Shown here piece by piece: positions 33,309-45,400 of a stretch of 64,000 bases of DNA. The notes beneath the pieces were generated by a model. That model made no database searches, was not told the DNA's origin, and saw nothing but the letters and a program-made list of their open reading frames with translations. The stretch is from Chondrosia reniformis (lineage: Eukaryota > Porifera > Demospongiae > Chondrillida > Chondrillidae): the NCBI GenBank assembly GCA_947172415.1, contig OX359191.1, positions 2,542,001-2,606,000 on the forward strand, in the 5' to 3' direction. Position 1 is the first letter of the stretch. Every line of letters starts with the position of its first letter. The translations under genes were made by a program, and so were the position numbers.

Positions 33309-36110
33309 CAATGCTGCAATGCCAGACCATAAAACCACAAAGGTAGAGCTAACTACAAGAGTTAGTAGAATCCGAAGAGGTCAAAGTCTCTTGAGACTAA
33401 ACCTTGTGGAACCTTACTCGCGTGGTGTAGCCACCCTAACTGGGACTGTGGAGGAAGGTGTGAGGGCCCAGGGAACAGCTTCACCAAGTTCAGGCTGGGA
33501 CTGAACAAAATGGTGAGCTGTTTACAGGCCCTGTTGAAACTCCCACACATGATTATCCTAGTCTCAGGACAAGTGGCAATGATCACCTGATGCAACTTTT
33601 AGGCAAAGCCAAAGATGCCTGTCTCTGAAAGAAACCTGGAGATTTTGTTGATTGAAAACCCTGTGGGGCGGTGCGGTTCAACCATGTTGATACGGCACTG
33701 CTTCAGGAGGCCAATGATTGGGTGGAGAAAGAGTGACAGGAAGGCCCTGGTCGGCCTGGCACCTGAAATGCCTGGTCCACTCTGTTGCTATGGCTGTGAG
33801 GGGAAAAACAACCTACAAATCGCAGCCATGCAACCAGGGAAGGAAATCAGACAATCAGAAGGGTAGTTAGAGACAGAGAGGTCACATAAGTGACAAGAAG
33901 GCCAAAGGCCTTTGGATTAGAAGACTGCTTGCCTGGTTGGATGTGGAAATAGCGCGTCAACAGAATAATAATCCTATGACCAAACGCCAGAAAGTTCTCT
34001 GAAGAAAGCTTAGGAGGGAGTTCCATTCATTAAACCTGAATGTGCTGATCAGAGCTCGGGAACAGACACTGGGGAAACTCAGGGTCTGGACCCTACAAGA
34101 GCGAAGATGAGCTGAACGCAGGAAATTCCAGGAACAAAACCACCTTTGGAATACCCAAAGGAAATTTTGTATGAATGGCAATGTTCCAACCTCCAATGAA
34201 GCTCCCTCAATTGAGGTAGTAAGAGACGTTTGGACAAAGATTGTATAGGTTCTGTTGGTAAGGTTAACAAAGACAATTTAGGGGTGAAAGAATGGCTAAA
34301 TGAAACCAAAAACCTCTGAAGGTCCCAATAGCATTGATGAGACCAAACTGAGGAAAGCCTTGAAAAAGGCAAAAAGCTGGTCAGCCCCTGGGCCAGATGG
34401 CATCCACACTTTTTGGTTGAAAATAATCGCCTCTGCACAGTCTGCCTTGGCAGATGTACTACGGAGGGTGGTGAGCGGAGATCTGTCAGTCCCAGACTGG
34501 CTTACAAGGGGTCGCACTCTACTCATTCCCAAAAAGGGTGACCCGAAAAGTGCAGCCAACTACCGACCTATTGCATGCCTCAACACAATGTACAAGGCTG
34601 TCACAGCATACATTGCATCAGAACTACTCACTTACACCTACACTAATGATCTTTTGCCTATGGCCCAAAGGGCCATGAGAAAAGGGAGGTGGGGCTGTGT
34701 GGACTGTCTACTGCTGGATCAAACAATCGGTCTAGATGCCAAAATTACTGGCAAGCCACTTAGTGTGGCATGGATCGATTATGAGAAGGCATATGACAGA
34801 GTGCCTCACAAGTGGGTGATGTAGGTGCTAAAAACCATCAAGGGCCCAGGTTGGATCAGGAGGACTATAGAGCTCTTCTCCGAACACTGGGAGACTGTGC
34901 TTGAGTTGAGGATTGTGGGGAAGGTTGTTAGGAGCACCTCTGTTAAATATAACAGGGGACTCTTCCAAGGGGACTCCTTATTGCCACTCCTCTTTTGTCT
35001 GGCCATAGCTCCATATCCCAAGTTCTTAACAGAACCAAGGGATATACCCTCTGGCATGATGGGGAAAGGAACACCATGTCAAACTTATTGTACATGGATG
35101 ACATGACAGATCCCTTACAAAATAGTGTAAGAGAATGGAGGGGAGTGGCACGTGAGCTCCAGGAGGCTCAGACTGAAAGGTTAAAAAGTAACCTAGCCGA
35201 AAAGTCTCATCAGGGCTCATACCACAGACAAGTCACAAATAGGGAGTCTTATGTGTTGCTTTCTGAGGGGAGACGCGGACCTCAAACTGAGGCTCTTATT
35301 CTTGCAGCCCAATATGATGCGCTGCACACTAGGAGGTACCAAATTAGGATTCAGAGGAATTCTAGCCTCCTAATGTGCAGAGAATGTGGCAAGGCTATGG
35401 AAACGGTCAAACACATACTAAACATGTGTGAGCGAAAGGGATTTTCCCTCTACAAAGAGAGGAATGACCGGGCAATACTGATAGTGTTGTGGAGATTGTT
35501 GAAAGAATATGGATTCAAGCAGGAAGAGCCCTGGTACAAACTAGAAGTAAAACCAGTCTATGAGAATAGGTGTGTCAAAATCTTGTGGGATCCAAGCATC
35601 CCTACAGATGAAGAAATGACAGAAAGAAGGCCAGATTTAGTGGTTGAGGATCGGCTATGTAAGTCCATCTACATTATTGAGATGTCAGTTCCTACTGACA
35701 GCAATATTAATGGAAGATGGCAAGAGAAGTTCCAAAAGTACCAGAAGTTGGCGGCTGATATGAGGAAACAATTTAGGGGCTACCGAATTAAGGTAGTCCC
35801 GATGATATTTGGTGCATTGGGGACAGTCCATACGCTCCTGGAAGACCTTAGGGGAATTCCAAAGCTGTCAAAAAGTTCAGTAGAAGTGATGAGAGCCATG
35901 CAGAGAACTGTTCTCAGTTGGGCGGTGAGGATATTGAGGCGACATCTATCAGTTGAGGGATTGGGACCTGGACGAGAAATAGTCCTGTCCCAGTCCTAGC
36001 CTGTCGACCTCTGGAAATCAGTGGTTGATTGGTGTATGGAGGTACTCCCTCCTATTATGACGGTCAACTTTGGCCCGACGTGCACCTGTCTGTTGCTGCC
36101 GGAAGGCAGA
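33309..36110 (+). pseudogene. REL-type non-LTR retrotransposon, left copy (5'-truncated)
   Basis: Begins inside the SANT-like region (NAAMPDHKTTKV) and is riddled with stops up to about 34300. The reverse transcriptase part (34300-34824) has KSWSAPGPDGIH, TLLIPKKGDPKSAANYRPI and the motif A region IDYEKAYDRVPHKWVM, then TAG. FQGDSL and, in another frame, YMDD (motif C) follow. About 200 residues of thumb are missing after YMDD. The C-terminal frame (to 35999) has a knuckle CRECGKAMETVKHILNMC and RRPDLVVEDR...YIIEMSVPTD, the PD...E core of a restriction-like endonuclease as in R2-group elements. The 3' UTR is cut at 36110 by the inverted second copy. R2-group assignment is by architecture only. 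Confidence 0.8.
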
Positions 36111-38388
36111 CAAAAGAGGAGTGGGGATAGGGAGTCTCCTTGGAAGAGTCCCCTGTTATATTTACCAGGGGTGCTCCTAACCACCTTCCCCGCGGTCCTC
36201 AACTCAAGCACAGTAGCCCAGTGTTTGGAGAAGAGCTCTATAGACCTCCGGATCCAACCCGGGCACTTGATGGTTTTTAGCACCTTCATCACCCACTTGT
36301 GAGGGACTCTGTCATATGCCTTCTCATAATCGATCCATGCCACACTAAGTGGCTTGCCCATAATTTTGGCATCCAGACCGATTGATTGATCCAGCAGTAG
36401 ACAGTCCACACAGCCCCACCTCCCTTTTCTCATGGCTCGTTGAGCCATAGGTAAAAGATCATTAGTGTAGGTGTAAGTGAGTAATTCTGATGCAATGTAT
36501 GCTGTGACAGCCTTGTACATTGTGTTGAGACACGCAAAAGGTCGGTAGTTGGCCGCACTTTTCGGGTCACCCTTTTTGGGGATGAGTAGAGTGCGACCCC
36601 TTGTAAGCCAGTCTGGGACTGACAGATCTCCGCTCACCACCCTCCATAGTACATCTGCCAAGGCAGACTGTGCAGAGGGGAGTGCTTTCCACCAAAAAGT
36701 GTGGATGCCATCCGGCCCAGGGGCTGACCAGCTTTTTGCCTTTTTCAAGGCTTTCCTCAGTTTGGTCTCATCAATGCTATCGGGACCTTCAGAGGAGGTT
36801 CTACCCACCCTCTTTTTGGTTTCCTTTAGCCATTCTTTCACCCCTGGGTCGTCTTTGTTGACCTTACCAACAGTACCTACAATCTTTGTCCAAAAGTCTC
36901 TTACTACCTCAATTGAGGGAGCTTCATTGGAGGTTGGAACGTTACCATTCATCCGGAACTTCCTTTGGGTATTCCAAAGGTGGTTTTGTTCCTGGAATTT
37001 CCTGCGTTCAGCCGATCTTCGCTCTTGTAGGGTCCAGACCCTGAGTTTCCCCAGTGTCTGTTCCCGAGCTCTGATCAGCACATTCAGGTTTAATGAATGG
37101 AACTCCCTCCTAAGCTTTCTTCGGAGTACTTTCTGGCGTTTGGTCATAGGATTATTATTCTGTTGACGCGCTATTTCCACATCCAACCAGGCAAGCAGTC
37201 TTCTAAACCTAAGGCCTTTGGCCTCCCTGTCACTTATGTGACCTTCCTGTCTCTTACTTCCCTTCCGATTATCTGATTTCCTTCCCTAGTTGCATGGCTG
37301 CGATTCGTAGGTTGTTTTTCCCCTCACAGCCATAGCAACAGAGTAGACTAGGCAGTTCAGGTGCCAGGCCGACCTAGGGCCTTCCTGCCACTCTTTCTCC
37401 ACCCAATCATTGGCCTCCTGAAGCAGTGCCGTATCAACATGGTTGAACCGCACCGCCCCACAGGGTTTTCAATCAACAAAATCTCCAGGTTTCTTTCGGA
37501 GACAGGCATCTTTTGCTTTGCCTAAAAGTTGCATCAGATTATCATTGCCACTCGTCCTGGGTCTGGGATGATCATGTGCAGGAGTTTCAACAGGGACTGC
37601 AGGCTGCTCACCATTTTGTTCAGTCCCAGCCTGAACTTGGTGAAGCTCCTCCTGTCCCTGGGCTCCCACACCTTCCTCCACAGTCCCAGTTAGGGTGGCT
37701 ACACCACAAGAGTCAGGTTCCACAAGGTTTAGTCTCGAGAGACCTTGACCTCTGCGGATTCTACTAACTCTTGTAGTTAGCGCTACCTTTGTGGTTTTAT
37801 GGTCTGGCATTGCAGCATTCCAAGCCTGGTACAACCGCTCGGCGTACCCCTTTTCCATGGGCTTACTTTCTCGGTAGAGCTCCATGAGGATATTATCCCT
37901 CTGAAGGTTCCAGATCACCCCTTGGATCCTTCTCCTTCTAGAGGCACCTTGCGGTGCATCATTAACCAAATCTAAATCTCGGCTACCCGTTACTTGCAGT
38001 ACTCCGTCTCCTACCAAGCTCCTTTTGGCTTGGAAGGCAAGGGTTCGACCGGTCTGAGGCAAATGTGGGTATTTGCTCAGCCATTCCCGCTCTAAACGCT
38101 TCTGATAGCCACCTGTTTTGGGTTCAGATCGCTCAAAGCAATCAATTAGTGCCCTAACCATTTCCTCGGTCCATAGGGCTGGTTGGCCCGTCACGGGGAC
38201 CGAAGAAGGGTTATTACATTCAGGTACATCTACCGGTGAGGCACCAGTGGAATCGCCTATTCTGGTTGACCCAGGGTTTTCTTCACCACTGGTGCACCTA
38301 GGCCACAGCCTGTCTTGAAAATCATTATTCTCATGACGTAACGTAACCCAGTGTAACTGCCAGACGGGGGGTTAGCCCATACTGACAG
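36111..38388 (-). pseudogene. REL-type non-LTR retrotransposon, right copy (3'-truncated)
   Basis: The minus-strand frame is open from about 38370 with no upstream ATG. Two SANT/Myb-like modules: LWTEEMVRALIDCFERSEP to TLAFQAKRSL, and QRDNILMELYRESKP to NAAMPDHKTT. A linker rich in Pro and Gln ends in a TGA at 37469-37471, and a TAG follows near 37289. The frame then runs on through RRLLAWLDVEIARQQNNN to the reverse transcriptase: SWSAPGPDGIHTFWWK, LLIPKKGDPKSAANYRPF, motif A IDYEKAYDRVPHK and motif B FQGDSLSPLLFCL. It stops at 36111 against the left copy's 3' UTR, so motif C and the endonuclease are missing. Only two stops interrupt about 750 codons, far fewer than in the left copy. The 5' leader is a predicted ribozyme (38389-38510). 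Confidence 0.8.
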
Positions 38389-38510
38389 GGAGGCTGATTT
38401 AGCCACAGGATGCCACATGAGGGGCTAAGCACCCTGCTCCGTCGGGGGGTTGAACTGGACAATACCCATCCTCTTGTCAGCTCGGAACCACAGCCTCCAA
38501 TTCCCACGAC
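38389..38510 (-). ncRNA. HDV-like self-cleaving ribozyme at element 5' end
   Basis: Reading the minus strand from 38510 as nucleotide 1. P1 is 1-7 (GTCGTGG) with 64-70 (CCCCGAC), one T-C mismatch at nucleotide 5. P2 is 13-20 (GGAGGCTG) with 115-122 (CAGCCTCC), 8 perfect pairs. P3 is 22-25 (GGTT) with 60-63 (AACC). CC at 26-27 can form P1.1 with GG at 71-72. L3 carries an extra hairpin, 28-37 with 49-59. P4 is 75-82 (CAGGGTGC) with 98-105 (GCATCCTG). J4/2 is GGCTAAAT (107-114), matching the HDV-family GGC(U/G)AA with its catalytic C at 38402. The predicted cleavage site coincides with the junction to the satellite. R2 elements use such ribozymes to free their 5' ends. The fold is by hand. Activity of this mutated copy is uncertain. 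Confidence 0.75.
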
Positions 38511-38730
38511 TGTACTAGTTGTATGTACCCTTTATATGTACTAGTTAGAAGTTTGTGTCCTAGGTATATGTACTAGTTGTATGTATTAGTTATATGTACT
38601 AGCTGTATGCATTCGCTGTATGTACTAGTTGTATGAACTAGTAATGTGTACTGGTTGTATGTACTAGTTGTAAGTACTAGTTGTACGTACTAGTTGTATG
38701 TACTAGTTGCATGTACTAGTTATATGTAAA
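38511..38730 (+). repeat. 13-bp satellite segment
   Basis: About 17 degenerate CTAGTTGTATGTA units between the retrotransposon 5' end and a TIR-like element. Confidence 0.95.
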
Positions 38731-39729
38731 CAGGCGCTGTATGGCTGTTCCGCATTACAAGTTAATTTCTCAGCATAGCAATAACTAATGCCTTTCAAAA
38801 TTTATAGTTTAAGTCTTTATGGTTAGAATAATAGTCTTACAAATTTTAAAGGGTATAAAATAAATGTTTTCTTTGAAATTCTCCGCCGAATTAGCACCCA
38901 TTTACAACACTCATAAGGTTTGTGCTAAGTTCTTGGAAGAACACAGCCAATTTCTGTACATCATTGGAATCCTAATAAGTTAAACTAAAAATCTGTCGAC
39001 CTCAGTTTTAATACAGCCTTCCTTTCTTGAGATAATAAAGAAAATGTTACAATTAAGTGTAATAAACAAGCACAAATTTGGCCATAACTAATGAAGAAGG
39101 AATCAATACTGAGGCCGACAGTTTTGTATAGCAACACTTTCTGATCACTATGAAACCATCGGCGTTGTCCAACTGTTCTTCTAGTCTAAGCACACAACGA
39201 TTTTCTCCACAACAACACTTTGCCGACATTTTCGGCAGTTGTAATGATATTCATAAATACAGTTAAATAAATTCGTTGTCATTTAACACCTATCGTGTTT
39301 CATCTAATGCAAATAGAGTTAACAGTACTTTCGGAAGTGCAATAGTCAGCAATCATTGGCTGGGCGTACATATGCATATATTTACAGCTTTGGCTAAAGT
39401 GTTACTTTATTTCTCAAGTGAAAATCGCCTAAAATCGTTCTAAGAAATGCCAAGAAAAGCCAAAGCACTTCGTGGAAGTTTGACCTTCAATTGTGGATTT
39501 GCTCGCATTACTGCTTATTTTTTATTAACCAACAAAAGGTAAGTGTTTCGAATTGGGTGAATTGGGTATTACTAGGGAGTCTTTAAAACGCAGAATCTGT
39601 ATGGACTAACGCTGTATAACTCATTCACTCTAACGATTAAAAAACGAACGTTCTAAACTAATTAGCGATTGTTAGGTGGCCATCACTATAATGCAACCTT
39701 TACCTCAGGAACAGCCATAGGCTGCCAGT
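38731..39729. mobile_element. Putative ~1-kb non-autonomous TIR element
   Basis: The left end contains GGCGCTGTATGGCTGTTCC and the right end, reverse-complemented, contains GGCAGCCTATGGCTGTTCC. The shared core TATGGCTGTTC is identical and the outer bases partly match. Both ends sit against 13-bp satellite. The interior has no convincing reading frame. No clear target-site duplication is seen, so superfamily is undetermined. Confidence 0.5.
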
Positions 39730-41042
39730 GTACTAGTTACTAGTTGTATGAACTAGTTGTACTTACTAATTGTAAATACTAGTTGTATGTACAAGTTGTA
39801 TGTAATATATGGATGCACTATTTATATGTACTAGTTATATCTTTATGTAATAGTCTTATGTATTAGGAGTGTGTACTGGTTATATGTACTAGTTGCAAGT
39901 ACTAGTTGTATGTGGTGGTTGTATGTACTAGTTGTATGTACTAATTGTATATAATAGTTGTGTGTACTAGTTGTATGTTCTAGTTGTATTTCCTAGTTGT
40001 ATGTACTAGTTGTATGTACCAGTGTCAGGTACTAGTTGTATTTACTAGTTGTCTGTACTATTTATATGTACAAGTTATATGTGTATGTACTGGTTATCCT
40101 TACTGGTTCTTTGTACAATTTGTATCTACAAGTTGTATGTACTAGTTGTACGTACTAGTTGTATATTCTAGTTGTACGTACTAGTTGTATATTCTAGTTG
40201 TATCTACTAGTATTATATACTGGTTGTATGTTCTAATTGTATGTACAAAGTGTATGTACTAGTTGTATGTACTATTTGTATGTACTAGTTGCATATACTA
40301 GTTGCATGTTCTAGTTGTATGAACTATTTATATGTACAAGTTTTATATGTGTATGTTATATAGTTATCTGTACAAGTTGAATGTACAAGTTGTATGTAAT
40401 AGTTATATTTACTATTTGTATGTACTGGTTAAATGTACTTCTTGTACGTACTAGTTGTATGTATTATTTGTAAACACTAGTAATAGTGAACCAGTTATAA
40501 GTACTATTTGCTTGCACTGGTTGTATGTTGTAGACATATCTACTGGTTGTATTGGCTGTACTAGGTACTAGGTAGGTACTAGTTGTATGTACTAGATAAG
40601 AGTTGTATGTACTAGTTGTATGCACTATTTATATTTGCTAGGTATATGTCTATGTACTAGTTATATGTCCTAGTTGTTTTTACTAGTTGTATGTTCTAGA
40701 TGAATGTTCTAGTGGTATGTACTAATTGCATGTACTAGTTGTATGCACTAGTTTTACGTACTAGTTCTAGTTATATTTACTAGTTGTATGTACTAGTGGT
40801 ATGTAGCAGTTGTGTGTACTAGTTGTATTTACTATTGGTATGTACTATGTGTATGTACTATTTATAAGTACCAGTTATATGTGAATGTAGTAGTTATATG
40901 TTTGTGAACAAGTTATACGTACTAGTTGTATGCACTAGCTGTATGTACTAGTTGTTAGTACTACTTTAACGTACTAGTTGTATGTACTAGTTGTATGTAC
41001 TAATTGTATGTGCTAATAGATATACTTGTATGTACTAGTTAT
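39730..41042 (+). repeat. 13-bp satellite segment
   Basis: Degenerate CTAGTTGTATGTA array with occasional TGTATGTACTAGGT variants, up to an embedded gene fragment. Confidence 0.95.
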
Positions 41043-41283
41043 ATGAAAAATCTAAGATACCATTTTCCTACATGCTATATGCCTATTCTGTAAAAAGAGC
41101 CTATAGGGGAACTAAACCTAAAGAGAGCTTTAGATGAAGATACAGGAGTCTTTTCTTCCTTCTTTTCCCTTCTTTCATCTTCTTTTCCACTGGGTCAGAC
41201 AGCCGTTTCTCGGAATTCCACCCTTCATCAGTGATCCTGGGAGTCTTTGTCTTTTTCTTTATCTTGATCTTCTGTGAATCCTT
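41043..41283 (-). pseudogene. Unidentified gene fragment, copy 1
   Basis: A 241-bp block inserted in the satellite. The minus strand reads KDSQKIKIKKKTKTPRITDE, GWNSEKRLSDPVEKKMKEGK, then RRKKRLLYLHLKLSLGLVPL and a stop at about 41106, followed by about 60 bp ending TAGATTTTTCAT. Highly basic. I do not recognise the protein. The same frame is open in two other copies (47678 and 52608). Confidence 0.45.
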
Positions 41284-41877
41284 GTACTAGTACTAGTTAT
41301 ATTTGCTAGTTGTGGGTACTGGTTGTGTGTAGTAGTTGGATGTAGTGGTTGCGTGTACTAATTGTGTGTACTAGTTGTATGTAATAGTTTCTAGTTGTAT
41401 TTACTAGTTGTATGTACTAGTTACTAGTTGTATGAACTAGTTGTACGACCTAATTGTATATGCTAGTTGTATGAACTAGTTGTATGTATATACTATTTGT
41501 ATGTACTAGTTAAATGTACTAGTTTTTTGTATATATTAGTTGTATGTACCAGTTTCTAGTTGCCTGTACTAGTTTTATGGACTAGTTATAAGTACTATAT
41601 TGATGCACTATTAATATGTACGAGTTATATATTTTGTACTAGTTATATGTAGTAGGTGTATGTACTAGTTATATGTCCTAGTTGTTAGTCCTAGTTGTAT
41701 GGACTAGTTGAATGTACTAGTTGTATGTAATAATTGTATGTACTAGTTGTGTGTACTCTTTGGTATGGACTAGTTGTTTCTACTAGTTGCATGTACTAGT
41801 TGTATGTACTAATTCTATGTACTAGTTGTATGCCCTAGTTTTATGTACTAGTCCTAGTTATATTTACTAGTTGTAGG
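41284..41877 (+). repeat. 13-bp satellite segment
   Basis: Between the unidentified fragment and a third retrotransposon fragment. Contains CTAGTTACTAGTTGT phase slips. Confidence 0.95.
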
Positions 41878-42466
41878 GCTATGTAAGTCCATCTTCATTA
41901 TTGAGATGTCAGTTCCTACTGACAGCAATATTAATGGAAGATGGCAAGAGAAGTTCCAAAAGTACCAGAAGCTGTCCGTTGATATGAGGAAACAATTTAG
42001 GGGCTACCGAATTAAGGTAGTTCCGATGATAATTGGTGCTTTGGGGACAGTGGACACGCTCCTGGAAGACCTTAGAGGAATTCCAAAGCTGTCAAAAGGT
42101 GCAGTAGAAGTGATGAGACCGATGCAGAGAACTGTTCTCTGCTCAGCTGTGAGGATATTGAGGCGACATCTATCTGTTGAGGGATTGGGGCCTGAACGAT
42201 AAGTAGTCCTGTCCCAGTCCTTGCCTGTCGACCTCTGGAAAGTATTAGTCGATTTGTGTATGGAGGTACTCCCTCCTATTATGACGGTCAACTTTGGCCC
42301 GATGTGCACCTGTCTTCTGCTGCCAGAAGGAGGCAAAGCCGAGGCTTCTGGCTAAAAACCCAAAGAAGGTAAAACATAACTGACTGAGGGTTGTCCAAGC
42401 CAGATACTCCTTGCCTTAGTAAACTAATTCCAGAAGTAACAAGGTTCTCCATTAAGGTTTTTGTTG
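41878..42466 (+). pseudogene. REL-type non-LTR retrotransposon, 3' fragment
   Basis: A 5'-truncated copy that starts within the endonuclease domain (LCKSIFIIEMSVPTDSNING), runs in an open frame to the stop at about 42200 (SVEGLGPER), then gives the most complete 3' UTR of this family in the window, to about 42466. It is closely related to 35656-36110 of the left copy. The 5' truncation and preserved 3' end fit target-primed reverse transcription. Both sides are 13-bp satellite. Confidence 0.8.
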
Positions 42467-45400
42467 ATGTACTAGTTGTATGTAATAGTAGTAGGTACTA
42501 ATTACTAGTTGAATTTACTAGTTGTATGTTCTCATTGTAAGTACTAGTTATATGTACTACTTATATGAACTAGTTACATGCACTAGTTGCATGTACTAGT
42601 TATATGTACTAATTGTATATACTAGTTGTATGTACTAGTTGTAGTACTACTTTAATGTATTAGTTGTTTGTTCTAATTGAATGTACTGGTTTTATGAACT
42701 AGTTGTATGTTCTAGTTGTATGTGCCAGTTACTAGTTGTATGTACTAGTTTTATGTAGTAGTTGTATGTATTAGTAATAGTTATATTAACTAGTTGTAGG
42801 ACCTCGTTGTGTGTACAAGTTGTATGTACTGGTTGTATGTTTTAGTTGTATTTACCCATGAGTAGTTGTATGTACTGTTAGGATGTTATAGATGTACGTA
42901 CTAGTTGTATGTACTAGTTGTAGGTACTAGTTGTATGAACTAGGTGTTTTGTACTAGTACTAGCTAAATTTAACCGTTGTAGGTCCTAGTTGTGTGTGTA
43001 CTAGATGCATGTTCTAGTAACTAGTTATTTTGAATTGGCTGTCTGTACCATTTGTAAATACTAGTTTTATGTACTAGTTGTATGTACTTGTTGTATAGAG
43101 TAGATTAATGTACTAGTTGTATGTACTCGTAATAAATTGTATGTAGTAGTTGTATTTACTAGTTGTCAATTGTAGTAACTAGTTATATGTACTGGATGTA
43201 AGAACTAGTTGTATATACTAGTTTCATGTACTAGTTGTGTGTACTCGTTATAAATTGTATGTACATGGTGTATGTACTAGTTTTATGTATTAGTTGTATG
43301 TACTGTTTGTATGTTCTAGTTGTGTGTACTATTTGTATGTAATAGTTGTATTTAGTAGTTTTTTGTACTGGTTGCATGTGCTATAGGTATGTACTAGTTT
43401 TAAGTACTAGTTGTAGTAGTAGTTGCATGTACCAGTTGTATTTACTAGTTATATGAAATATTTCTATGTATTCGTTACTATTTGTATGTACTAGTTGTAT
43501 GTACTATATAGGTGTATGTACTATTTATAGGTACCAGTTATATGTGTATGTACTAGTTATATGTAGTAGTTGTGTTCTAATTATAGGTACTAGTTTTATG
43601 TACTAGTTGTCTTTTCTAGTTTATGTAGTAGTTATATGTACTAGTTGTAGGACCTAGTACTAGTAATAATAGGTACTAAGTAGGTACTAGTTGTATGTAT
43701 TAGTTGAATATAATAGTTGCATGTACTAATTGTATATACTAGTTATATGTACTTGTTACATGTACAAGTTATATATTAGTTGTATGTTCTAGTTGTATGT
43801 ACTAGTTGTATGAACTAGTGGTTTTTACTTGTACTGGTAATATTTACTAACTGTAGGTACTAGTTGAATGTACTCGTTGTATGTACTAGCACTAGTTATA
43901 TTTACTAGTTGTAGGTTATAGTTGTATGTACTAGTTGAATGTAATAGTTTTATGTACTAATTGTATGCACCAGTTGTATGTACTAGTTGTATGAACTAGT
44001 TATGCACCAGTTGGGTGCACAAGTTGTATGTATTAACTGTATGTATTAGTTATGTACTAGTTGTATGTACTAGTACTGGTAATATTTACTAATTGTAGGT
44101 ACTTTATAGTTTTATGCACTAGTTGTATGTACTAGTACAAATTATATTTACTAATTATAGGTATTAGTTGTATGTGCTAGTTGTATGTAAATAGGTGTAT
44201 GTACTAATTGTATGTAATAGTTGTATGTACTAGTTGTATTTACTAGTTGTATGAACAAGTTGTGTGTACTAGAACTAGTACTAGTTATATTTAGTAGTTG
44301 TACAAGTTGGAGGTCTAGTTTAATGTACTAGTTGTATGTACTTTTTATATGTACTAGTTATATGTGTATGTTTTAGTCATAGGTAAAAGTTGTAAGTGCA
44401 AGTTGTATGAACCAAGTTGTATGTACTAGTTGTATGTGCCAGTTGTATGTACCAGTTGTATGTAATAGTTTTATGAACTACCTGTAGGAACTTGTTGGTC
44501 ACACTAGTAGATTGTACTAGTTCTATGTACTAGTTTTTAGTTGTAAATACTAATGGTGTGTACTCGTTCTTTGTATTAGTTGTATAGTACAAGGTATACC
44601 TGGGACTAGGAATGAACTAGTTCTATGAACTAATTGTTGTTTGTGTGAACTAGTTTTCTGTACTAGTTGTATGTACTATATTTATGGACTAATTTTATGT
44701 GTATGTACTAGTATTATATAATAGTTATATGTATTAGTTTTATGTACTATGTGGATTCACTATTTATTTGAACTAGTTATAATTTTATGCATTAATTATA
44801 TGTAGTAGGTGTGTTTTCTAATTACATGTACTAGTTGAAAGTACTAGTTGTAGTTACTAGGTGTATGTACTAGAACTAGCTATATTTACTAGGTTTAGGC
44901 ACTAGTTGTATGTAGTAATTGTGTGTGTTAATTGTATGTACAAGTTCTGTGTACTAGTTGTATGTATATACTAGTTGTATGTACTAGCTATGTACTAGTT
45001 GTATGTTCTAGTTGTATGTATTAGATACTAGTTGTATGTACTAGTTGTATGTACTAGTTGTATTTACTATTTGTATGTACTATTTATATGTGTGTGTACT
45101 AGTTACATGTACTAGTTGTATGCGCTAGCTGTATGTACTAGTTGTATGTGGTAGGTGTATGTACTAGTTATATATGGTAGGTGTATGTACTGGTAATATG
45201 TCCTAGTTGTATGTACTAGTTGCATGCACTAGTTGTATGTCCTAGTTGTATGTACTAGTTGCATGCACTAGTTGTATGTACTAGTTGTATGTATATACCA
45301 AATGTATGTACTAGTTCAATGCACTAGTTTTATATATATATTAGTTGCATGTACTAGTTTCTAGTTGTATATACTATGTGCGTGTACTATTCAAAAGTTA

